Below, piece by piece: positions 57,830-64,000 of a stretch of 64,000 bases of DNA (its first letter is position 1; each line of letters begins with the position of its first letter). Both the position numbers and the translations under genes were made by a program. The notes beneath the pieces are model-generated. The model was not told the origin of the DNA. It worked only from the letters and a program-made list of their open reading frames with translations, and made no database searches. Origin of the DNA: Verrucomicrobiota bacterium (GTDB lineage Bacteria > Verrucomicrobiota > Verrucomicrobiia > Limisphaerales > UBA1319); contig JAKLFB010000001.1 of NCBI GenBank assembly GCA_022711435.1, positions 248,001-312,000 of the forward strand. The letters run 5' to 3'.

Positions 57830-60159
57830 GACTTGCTTCCCTGCGAAACGCCCCCAGCCCGACGCGCCGTGCCAGGCCTGCGGGCGCTGCCGCGGATCCC
57901 GGCGCGATCGGCTCCCGCATTCCCGTCCGGCCGTGGCGCGCGGTTCTGGCTGTCGCCAGCCTGGCGGCCGCCTCTCTCTCCGCCGCCAGCCCATTGAACG
58001 CGCCTCTCTTGAAGCCTGCGGTCACCCTCTCTGCTGCAGACCGCGGAGCCAAGTGGCAGACAGAGGAGCCTTTCCTCCAGGAAACCGCCGTCCGGTTCGA
58101 GCATGCCTCCGAGCTGGCGGGCGCCCGCTACCTTCGGCTCGCCATCAGCCGCGACGGCATTGCCTACGTGCTCACGGATCGCGGCGTGGCGCGGTTATTC
58201 GGCCAAACGCTGGCCATGGACCACAGCTTCCGGCCTCTCTCATCGATCCCCACGCTCGACCTGGCCGTCCATGACGGTGAGGTGTTTTACCTGCTCGAAG
58301 ACAGGTTCCTGAGCAACGGCCGGGCCGGGCTTGACCTCATCCGACTGCCGGCTTCCCGGTGGAAACGCGCTGCCTGGCACTCCTCGAATGGATGCGCAGT
58401 CTGGAACGAGCTCGATCTCGGCATCATCCCCGGGGACGGCGGCTCGCCAGCCCTTCTGCGCGCGCCCGCGCCCGTCCGGCAGGTCATCCGGGGCGGCTCC
58501 GGCTGGTGGGTGCTCACGGACACGGAGATCCTCCAGACCGATGGCCGCAGCCTGTCATCCTTTCACAGCGGCCGGGATCTCACGGCCATCGCCTCGAGCC
58601 CGAACGCGCTCCTCGCCGGAACCCGCCATGGCTATTACGCGATCGATCCGCTCACTGGACGCCAGCTCGCTCCGCGCCAGACCCGCCTGCCCGTCCTGCA
58701 CATTACTTGCCTGGCGCCCAGGAGAGACGGCCTCTGGGCAGGCACGACCGGGGGCGTGTTCCGCCAGAGGCCCGATGGCGCAATCGATTATTACGCGTCG
58801 AGACGCTGGCTTCCCGATGATTCGGTGGTCGATCTGGGCTTTCATCCGGACGGGACTGTGATGGTGCTGACCGGCGCCGGCCTGGGGGCCATTGCATTCC
58901 GGCCGCTCACGCTCGAGCAGAAGGCCGCCCATTACCAGGACAAGATCCGCCAGCGCCATGTCCGATACGGCTTCTGCGCCGAGCTGCGGCTCGAGCGCCC
59001 GGGCGATCCGGCGTCCGCCCGGATGATCGACACCGACAACGACGGCACCTGGACCCAATATTACCTGGCCAGCCAGGCTTTCCGCTACGGAGCCACCGGC
59101 GACGAGTCCGCCCACCGCCATGCCTGGGATGCCTTCGCCGCACTCGAGCGCCTCGAGTCCATCCACACCCTCGAAGGATTCCCCGCCCGCAGCTTCGAAC
59201 GCGCCGGCTTCGCCACCGCCGATCCCGAGCGCTGGCACCCCGTCGGCGATGGCCAGTGGGACTGGAAATCCCACACCAGCAGCGACGAGATCGCCGCCCA
59301 CACCTTCGGCTGCGCCGTCCTCTACGAAACCGCCGCCCGCACCCCGTCCGAAAAGGCGCGGATCGCCCGGTTCTACACTCGCATCGTCGACCATATCCTC
59401 CGGCACGATCTCTACCTCGTCGATGTCGATGGACAGCCCACGCTCTGGGGGCGGTGGAACCCCGAGTATGTCAACCACTACCCGCCCGCCGTGTTCGACC
59501 GGCGGCTCAACAGCTCCGAAATCATCGCCAGCCTCCAGCTCGCCGAGCATTTCACCGGCGATCCGAAATACCGGCAAAAAGCGTTCGAGCTCTTCGAGCG
59601 CCACGGTTACCTCGACAACATCTCCCTCCCGATGCGCGGGATCCAGTTCACCCCCGTCACCTTCCGCGGGATCGTGATGGGCGACGAATGGAACCACTCG
59701 GACGATCTCCTGGCCTTTGTCACCTACTGGGTCCTCCACCGGTTCGCCTTCACCGGCGAGCTCCGCGCCCGCTACGCCGCCGCCATCCGCGACCATTGGA
59801 ACATCGAGCGCATCGAGCGCAACCCGCTCTGGAATTTCGTCTATGCCTCCACCGGGGCCGCCGAGTTCGGCCTCGAAGACGCCCTCGAGACGTTGCGGCA
59901 ATACCCGCTGGAGCTGATCGACTGGGCTGTCGCCAACTCGGATCGGCCAGACATCGACCTGCTGGCGCCCAGTTTTCGCGGACAGCAATCCGCCCAGTGG
60001 CTGCCCCCCGACGAGCGCCGGATCATGCGTTGGAACGGAAATCCGTTCGTGCTCGACGGCGGCTCCGGCGGCCGCCAGGAGCTGGCTGGCGACGAATTCC
60101 TCCTCCCCTACTGGATGGGCCGCTACCTCGGCATCATCCGGCCCCCTCAAGCACCTTGA
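57826..60159 (+). CDS. Secreted 777-residue protein: propeller-like N-terminus and helical-barrel-like C-terminus
   Basis: A signal-like N-terminus (hydrophobic AVLAVASLAAASLSAASP, about residues 44-61) is preceded by a long basic stretch. Residues about 80-370 look like a beta-propeller, with repeats such as RLAISRDGIAYVLTDRGVARLF and GLWAGTTGGVFRQRPDGAI. From about 380 to the end it is helical, rich in Trp and Tyr (RMIDTDNDGTWTQYYLA, LWNFVYAS), reminiscent of an (alpha/alpha) barrel. Acting on polysaccharide is a guess from this shape; I do not recognise the family. Translation is coupled to the FHA gene by an ATGA overlap, so the two products are likely partners. An in-frame extension to 57013 overlaps the FHA gene and is rejected. 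Confidence 0.75.
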   Translation: MRLASLRNAPSPTRRARPAGAAADPGAIGSRIPVRPWRAVLAVASLAAASLSAASPLNAPLLKPAVTLSAADRGAKWQTEEPFLQETAVRFEHASELAGARYLRLAISRDGIAYVLTDRGVARLFGQTLAMDHSFRPLSSIPTLDLAVHDGEVFYLLEDRFLSNGRAGLDLIRLPASRWKRAAWHSSNGCAVWNELDLGIIPGDGGSPALLRAPAPVRQVIRGGSGWWVLTDTEILQTDGRSLSSFHSGRDLTAIASSPNALLAGTRHGYYAIDPLTGRQLAPRQTRLPVLHITCLAPRRDGLWAGTTGGVFRQRPDGAIDYYASRRWLPDDSVVDLGFHPDGTVMVLTGAGLGAIAFRPLTLEQKAAHYQDKIRQRHVRYGFCAELRLERPGDPASARMIDTDNDGTWTQYYLASQAFRYGATGDESAHRHAWDAFAALERLESIHTLEGFPARSFERAGFATADPERWHPVGDGQWDWKSHTSSDEIAAHTFGCAVLYETAARTPSEKARIARFYTRIVDHILRHDLYLVDVDGQPTLWGRWNPEYVNHYPPAVFDRRLNSSEIIASLQLAEHFTGDPKYRQKAFELFERHGYLDNISLPMRGIQFTPVTFRGIVMGDEWNHSDDLLAFVTYWVLHRFAFTGELRARYAAAIRDHWNIERIERNPLWNFVYASTGAAEFGLEDALETLRQYPLELIDWAVANSDRPDIDLLAPSFRGQQSAQWLPPDERRIMRWNGNPFVLDGGSGGRQELAGDEFLLPYWMGRYLGIIRPPQAP

Positions 60160-60193
60160 AATTCAAGTTGTCACGCCCCTCCATACGGCGCGC

Positions 60194-60221
60194 TTGACAA
60201 TCTCCCTTCCGCTTCTAGACT
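60194..60221 (+). promoter_or_regulatory. Sigma-70-type promoter for tRNA-Ala
   Basis: TTGACA (60194-60199) is separated by 16 bases from TAGACT (60216-60221). This would start transcription about ten bases ahead of the mature tRNA 5' end at 60239. Confidence 0.6.
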
Positions 60222-60238
60222 GCCCCCCATATTGGATT

Positions 60239-60314
60239 GGGGTCGTAGCTCAGTTGGTAGAGCACCACAATGGCATTGTGGGGGTCAGGGGTTCGAATCC
60301 CCTCGGCTCCACCA
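60239..60314 (+). tRNA. tRNA-Ala (anticodon GGC), likely attachment site of the downstream island
   Basis: A 76-base cloverleaf: acceptor GGGGTCG/CGGCTCC, D-arm GCTCAGTTGGTAGAGC, anticodon stem CCACA/TGTGG around loop ATGGCAT (anticodon GGC, codon GCC), T-arm GGTTCGAATCC, encoded CCA. A tyrosine integrase gene begins 195 bases downstream, so the 3' end is a candidate att site. Confidence 0.95.
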
Positions 60315-60410
60315 ATCTTCAAGAGGTTTTCCATCAGTGGTTTTCGATCAAAAAGCCTGATTTTATTGGGGATTATGCGCTTGCATCTTTTTCGGCCGCG
60401 TCGGACTGTA

Positions 60411-60496
60411 GGTGACAGCAGGTGACAGGCGGTGACGCAAAAGGACGCGAAAAGCGGCAATAAAACGGCAATAATTTGGCAATGATCCGGCAATAA
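60411..60496 (+). repeat. Two helically phased iteron arrays upstream of the integrase gene
   Basis: GGTGAC starts at 60411, 60421 and 60431, an exact 10-bp period. CGGCAATAA-like units start at 60455, 60466, 60477 and 60488, an exact 11-bp period; unit three is TGGCAATGA. The array ends 13 bases before the integrase ATG. It could hold arm-type integrase or accessory-protein binding sites. Confidence 0.75.
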
Positions 60497-60508
60497 CTGC
60501 TCACCACA

Positions 60509-61618
60509 ATGAAGATTCGGCCTGGCAAAGCGAATGGCAAGGCATGTTGGGTGTTGGATTTTGGCCTTGTTGACGGGAAAAGGCGGCGGAAATTCTTCGA
60601 TAGCCGGGGTCAGGCTGAGAAGGCCCTTCGCGATGCCAAGAGCTCTGCGGTCACAGTCGGCGATGCGCTGGCGTCGATCCGTCCCAGCGAACAGGTTGAA
60701 GCAGCCAAAATTCTCATTGAGATGCGGTCGGCCGGCGTTTCGCTCTCGAGGGTCTGGGCGGATTGGCAGCAGAAATGCAGAGGGTCAGCTCGCACAGCTG
60801 TCCCGCTGCATCGGGCGATTTCCGACATGATCGCGGCAAAACACGAAGCCCGGCGGCGGCATCGCTACGTGGTCGAGATGGAGCGATATCTTCGACGGTT
60901 CGCCCTCGGGAGGGAAAACGATCCAGTTTCAAGCATCGCGGGAGCCGACATCGAGCGGTGGTTTGGATCCCGGGGCGAGTCGCCGGCGACCAGGGCGAGC
61001 AATATGGGCCGGTTGTCGGCTCTGTTCGATTTCGCTTGTCGGCGGGATTGGATCGATGTCAACCCATGTCGGAAGGTCGAGCGGGTTACGGTCGAGCAAA
61101 GGGTCCCTGGCATTCTCGCGGTTGACCAGGTCGAAAAGCTGATGCGGGAGGTTGAGAAATGCGATCCTGGGCTCGGGCCATGGTTTGGCCTGGCACTTTT
61201 CGGCGGAATCCGGCCAGGCGAAATCCAGCGGTTGACATGGGAGGACATTGACAAGGCTGATGGCATAGTCCGGATCGACGCCTCGGCATCGAAGGTCCGG
61301 CAACGCAGGATCGTCCACCTTGAAGCGGCCGCGGCGGCCTGGGTGCGGAGCGGACCTCCTGAAACCATGCCCCCCAGCAATCTCCGGAGGAGGTTATGGC
61401 AGATTCGGGCGGCATCCGGAATCGGGCGGTGGGCTCACGACGTCTTGAGGCATACGGCGGCCTCCATGTTGTTGGCGAAATGCCAGGATGTTGGCCGGGT
61501 GGCAATTGAGTTGGGGACCAGCCCCGGCATGCTGTTCAGGCATTATCGGGAAATCGTCACCTTGGCGGACGCGGCTCGGTTTTGGGCAATCGTCCCAAAA
61601 GCAACCGCAAAAGCATAG
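60509..61618 (+). CDS. int: Tyrosine-family site-specific integrase
   Basis: A 369-residue phage-type integrase. The N-terminal arm-binding part (to about 50) begins with GKANGKACWVLDFGLVDGKRRRKFF, a core-binding SAM-like domain spans about 75-185, and the catalytic domain about 190-355. Catalytic motifs: GGIRPGEIQRL (Arg I), SKVRQRRI (Lys), HDVLRHTAAS (His and Arg II) and LGTSPGMLFRHYREI with the Tyr nucleophile. The second His of the LGHS block is Thr here. It sits next to tRNA-Ala in the orientation expected for an integrated element. There is no excisionase-like gene nearby. Confidence 0.93.
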   Translation: MKIRPGKANGKACWVLDFGLVDGKRRRKFFDSRGQAEKALRDAKSSAVTVGDALASIRPSEQVEAAKILIEMRSAGVSLSRVWADWQQKCRGSARTAVPLHRAISDMIAAKHEARRRHRYVVEMERYLRRFALGRENDPVSSIAGADIERWFGSRGESPATRASNMGRLSALFDFACRRDWIDVNPCRKVERVTVEQRVPGILAVDQVEKLMREVEKCDPGLGPWFGLALFGGIRPGEIQRLTWEDIDKADGIVRIDASASKVRQRRIVHLEAAAAAWVRSGPPETMPPSNLRRRLWQIRAASGIGRWAHDVLRHTAASMLLAKCQDVGRVAIELGTSPGMLFRHYREIVTLADAARFWAIVPKATAKA

Positions 61619-62110
61619 GCATACACGGATTTGGGAGTTTCCGGCTACGGGCTGTCAACTGCAAGCGTCTAGCTTGGGACTCGGGGTGGGTGTCTAGGGT
61701 GGCGGCGCACCTCGGGGAGGCCTCCCAGCCTCCGGCTTCGCTTTTCTGGCGGGATTCGGCGGGGGGCGGGTTGGCGCTCCCGGCTCCAGGGCCTTGCCGG
61801 TTGTCCGGCCTCGGGGCCTCGCCCTCGGAGCCTCGCTGGCTGCCAGGCCACGGCCGCGGTCGGCGTGCAAGGCATTTTGAGGTCAGCTCTGTGTCCGCTG
61901 GGATCGGGCCTCTCCACTACTACTGCAAATATTGAACTCAGTGCTTGTCAATGCAATGCTTGAGCATACTATTTGAACGAATTCACGACTGATATATCGA
62001 AAACCGAGGCGAACGTCCTGAGACGTCCCGTCGGTTGCTATCGTGGTGGGCGGAAGCGAGGATTGTGCCGTGATCAAGGTTCGGATCTCGGGCCTTGAAG
62101 ATAAGTGACG
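61619..62110. other. Intergenic region between integrase and CRISPR-linked genes
   Basis: About 490 bases without a convincing gene. The first 290 are GC-rich with small inverted repeats (GGAGGCCTCC near 61720 and GCCGGTTGTCCGGC near 61795). From 61920 the sequence turns AT-richer and holds a clear promoter, annotated separately. A 5-bp inverted repeat ACGTC-CTGA-GACGT lies at 62013-62026 in the leader. No CRISPR-type repeats are seen. Confidence 0.7.
61945..61972 (+). promoter_or_regulatory. Predicted promoter with embedded palindrome ahead of the zinc-ribbon/cmr2 genes
   Basis: TTGTCA (61945-61950), a 16-base spacer and TACTAT (61967-61972) form a near-consensus sigma-70 promoter. The spacer contains the palindrome ATGCT-TG-AGCAT (61956-61967), reaching into the -10 box, and TGCTTG occurs twice (61942, 61957). 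A repressor bound there would block initiation. The leader would be about 130 bases. Confidence 0.55.
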
Positions 62111-62770
62111 ATGACAACAATGCTTCCCAATCAATCCGTGTGCAGCGCCTGCGGGGCGCTCAGCGAGCAAACCGAACTCGTGAGCACGAATGCCTTCGGC
62201 TCGCCCGACCTCGATCTGCGGCCGCCCGAAATGCAGCGTTCGACCATGCCCTACTGGGTGCAAACCTGCTCGCAATGCGGCTTTTGCGCCTCCGATATCG
62301 GCAAGACCATGCAAGGATCACGGGATCTGATCGCACAGCCGGCATATCGGGATCAGCTCAGGAACCCGGATTTTCCGGAGCTGGCCAATCGGTTCCTTTG
62401 CTGGGCCATGATTGCCGAGGCGGAGGGCGCATGGGCCGATGCCGCCCATGCTTCGCTGCATGCCGCCTGGGCGTGCGACGACGCCCAACTGGCCGAAGTG
62501 GCGAACACGTGCCGGCTCCAGGCGATCGACCGGATCCGAGCGGCTTGGGACAAAGGCGCCAAGGTCGTGGACGGCGGCGAAGCCGAGCCCGTGTTGCTCG
62601 TCGATCTTTTGCGGCGGACGGGCCAGTTTCCCGAAGCCGGCGACACGGTCCACCGTGTGCTCCGCGACGTCCAGGATCCCTGGATCAGCAAGGTGTTCGA
62701 ATTTGAACTGTCCCTCATCAAGGCCGAGGACGCCGCGGTCCACCGGCTGGATGAAGTCCCACGAGATTGA
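62111..62770 (+). CDS. Zinc-ribbon protein with helical C-terminus, unknown function, linked to type III CRISPR
   Basis: A 219-residue protein starting at ATG 62111 (GTG 62105 and ATG 62120 are alternatives). It has two C-x2-C pairs, Cys11/14 and Cys53/56, enclosing FGSPDLDLRPPEM and PYWVQTCSQCGFC. That pattern recalls the DUF2225 (COG1655) zinc domain. The remaining 160 residues are helical and TPR-like (NRFLCWAMIAEAEGAWADAA, AQLAEVANTCRLQAIDRI). It ends 6 bases before cmr2 and shares its predicted promoter, so it is likely part of the same operon. It is not a standard Cmr subunit. It may be an ancillary effector or regulator; that is inference. Confidence 0.7.
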   Translation: MTTMLPNQSVCSACGALSEQTELVSTNAFGSPDLDLRPPEMQRSTMPYWVQTCSQCGFCASDIGKTMQGSRDLIAQPAYRDQLRNPDFPELANRFLCWAMIAEAEGAWADAAHASLHAAWACDDAQLAEVANTCRLQAIDRIRAAWDKGAKVVDGGEAEPVLLVDLLRRTGQFPEAGDTVHRVLRDVQDPWISKVFEFELSLIKAEDAAVHRLDEVPRD

Positions 62771-62776
62771 CTTTTT

Positions 62777-64000
62777 ATGAACATCTGGAAACGCAAGCTC
62801 CTCGCCTACCTCCACGATCCGCCCAGCAAGGCGGTATCCATCGCCGACCACGAAGATCACGCAAAGACGCTTTACCGGCAGGCCGGATTCAGCGATGAAG
62901 AGGCCCAGCGGTTCGGGCAGCTATTCGCCAAGCCATCGGACTGGACCGCCTCTGCCGCGGACCGGCTGCCTTTCCCCGGCAGCCAGGCCTCCGGATTGCG
63001 ATGCGCATTCGACGGCGTTCGAAACGCCTTTCTGCATCCGCTGGGGCCCGGGACAGGCAGCAACGAGCCATTGCGGCTTCCTTTCTCGGGTCCTTTCCTT
63101 TCCTCGGATGCCGCCCGCGAAACCGACCAAGTGATCCAGCCTGTGATTGCAGCGGATCAGCTCGAAGGTATCGACGAAGACAAGGCATGGCGGGCCCGGT
63201 TCTTCGCACATTGGCGGCTGTGGCAGCGAAACGCAGTCGAGCGGGATTACCGATTCGCGCTTTTGCCAGCCGACACCCGGCTGCCGGACCACACCGTCTG
63301 GACTCACATGCAGGTGGTTTCCGCCCTCGACTCTTGCGCAGTTGGAGCCGGGAAGGATGCCATCTTGAGGCCCGCGTTCCTGCGGTTCCAGCTCGGGCCG
63401 GTCCAGGAATTCATCGCCGCGGCGCGAAGCACGCGGGACCTCTGGAGCGGCAGCTATCTGCTCTCGTGGCTCATGGCGGCCGGCCTGAAGGCGCTGACAG
63501 CGGAGATCGGTCCCGATTCAGTCATATTCCCCAGCCTTCGGAACCAGCCTCTTTTCGATTTGCATTGGAAGAAGGACCTCTGGGATTGGATCCGATGCGG
63601 CGATCGAACGGCTTGGCAGTCCCTTGGCTACCAGGCAGGCGATCGCTCCCTCCTGACGCCCAATCTGCCCAATGTGTTTCTCGCGGTTGTGCCAGCCGAG
63701 CGCGCAGGCGGCCTGGGCGAGCTGGTCGAGAAGGCTATCCAGGACGAATGGAACCGAATCGCCGATGCTGTCTGGAACGAGTGCGACAGTGCGGTCGTTT
63801 CGGAGAACGAAACCCTTGTGGCCGACGAAGGCGCCCATTTCACTCGAGCGATGCGCGAGCAGCGGTTCCGATCACAAACCGCCAAGTTTCTTTCTTTGTC
63901 ATGGCAGGCGACGCCTTGGCCCGATTCATTGAGCGAGGCGATCGCATTGGCGAGTGGTTTTGGTGAGTCCATGCCTATCGCTGAAGCGGCCCGGCGGGTT
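62777..64000 (+). CDS. cmr2: Type III-B CRISPR-associated protein Cas10/Cmr2, N-terminal 408 residues (runs off window)
   Basis: The frame is open from ATG 62777 to the last base of the window with no stop. The N-terminus WKRKLLAYLHDPPSKA carries His13-Asp14, the position of the HD pair in Pyrococcus furiosus Cmr2. LGPVQEFIAAARSTRDLW (about residues 206-223), followed by SGSYLLSWLMA, is the Cmr2 signature. This large subunit of the RNA-guided Cmr complex normally has two cyclase palm domains, with GGDD making cyclic oligoadenylate; those lie further on and cannot be checked. HD retention suggests DNase ability. The gene follows the zinc-ribbon gene by 6 bases. Confidence 0.92.
   Translation, partial: MNIWKRKLLAYLHDPPSKAVSIADHEDHAKTLYRQAGFSDEEAQRFGQLFAKPSDWTASAADRLPFPGSQASGLRCAFDGVRNAFLHPLGPGTGSNEPLRLPFSGPFLSSDAARETDQVIQPVIAADQLEGIDEDKAWRARFFAHWRLWQRNAVERDYRFALLPADTRLPDHTVWTHMQVVSALDSCAVGAGKDAILRPAFLRFQLGPVQEFIAAARSTRDLWSGSYLLSWLMAAGLKALTAEIGPDSVIFPSLRNQPLFDLHWKKDLWDWIRCGDRTAWQSLGYQAGDRSLLTPNLPNVFLAVVPAERAGGLGELVEKAIQDEWNRIADAVWNECDSAVVSENETLVADEGAHFTRAMREQRFRSQTAKFLSLSWQATPWPDSLSEAIALASGFGESMPIAEAARRV

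Larger units (their letters stand above)
60239..64000. mobile_element. Left end of a probable tRNA-Ala-associated integrative island
   Basis: It is inferred from the order tRNA-Ala, iterons, tyrosine integrase, AT-richer spacers, then CRISPR-associated genes. The spacers at about 60315-60400 and 61920-62000 are visibly less GC-rich than the rest of the window. The right end and the second copy of the tRNA 3' sequence are not in the window. Confidence 0.6.

Noticed and set aside
61619..62110. A CRISPR array between integrase and cmr2
   Set aside because: I looked for regularly spaced direct repeats of 25-40 bases and saw none; only small palindromes are present.
60315..64000. A second copy of the tRNA-Ala 3' end marking the right border of the island
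   Set aside because: The T-arm/acceptor sequence does not recur in the window, so the border must be outside or absent.

Overview
The window is GC-rich chromosomal DNA from what looks like an uncultured or anaerobic member of the Verrucomicrobiota (PVC superphylum). This is inferred from gene content, not from a marker search. The clues are giant secreted proteins with lamin-tail, CotH, CARDB and Calx-beta modules, an orphan pseudopilin with an [18 protein letters not shown] start and an FMDGHV motif near its end, a sigma-54 factor beside an HtrA protease, and a phage-type integrase ending in LGTSPGMLFRHY.

Region 1 (1-9948, +) is one tightly coupled operon of nine genes, entered in its first gene. 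A molybdopterin oxidoreductase of the formate dehydrogenase family is followed by two sulfhydrogenase-type electron-transfer subunits (a two-cluster Fe-S protein and an FAD/NAD(P) protein with a [2Fe-2S] cluster), a [NiFe]-hydrogenase maturation protease, and a group 4, HycCEDFG-like membrane hydrogenase. It resembles formate hydrogenlyase with an added NAD(P)H module. The arginine that positions formate in E. coli FdhH appears to be Thr here, so the substrate is open. This complex is my main candidate for an undescribed system.

Region 2 (10020-36252) is mostly housekeeping: smr and msrB, a 1796-residue lamin-tail/CotH surface protein, an NfeD-SPFH pair, ridA, xylA, coaE, a pseudopilin, a YqjD/YqjE-type membrane operon, rpe, ftsH, a WalJ-like metallohydrolase, rpoN, an HtrA protease with Glu at the usual catalytic Asp, a secreted deacetylase-like protein, a HAD hydrolase, gnd and a PlsC acyltransferase.

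Region 3 (36265-49317, -) is a single 4350-codon gene for a giant secreted mosaic protein. It carries an internal duplication of about 345 bp that is identical at the DNA level apart from one base.

Region 4 (49469-60159) holds a NUDIX enzyme, ksgA, a class III aminotransferase, a SWIM/SNF2 helicase, tRNA-Gln, hisF, an FHA-zinc-membrane protein and a coupled 777-residue secreted protein.

Region 5 (60239-64000) is the left end of a probable integrative island: tRNA-Ala(GGC), two arrays of short iterons with 10-bp and 11-bp periods, a tyrosine integrase, a promoter with a small palindrome, a zinc-ribbon protein of unknown function and the first 408 codons of a type III-B CRISPR cmr2/cas10 gene that runs off the window. 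No CRISPR array is visible.

Repeats are sparse but informative. A dispersed palindromic element of about 115 bp occurs at 4071-4192, where it supplies the tail of the hydrogenase protease, and inverted at 50821-50932 upstream of ksgA. A 77-bp tandem duplication lies at 18409-18562.
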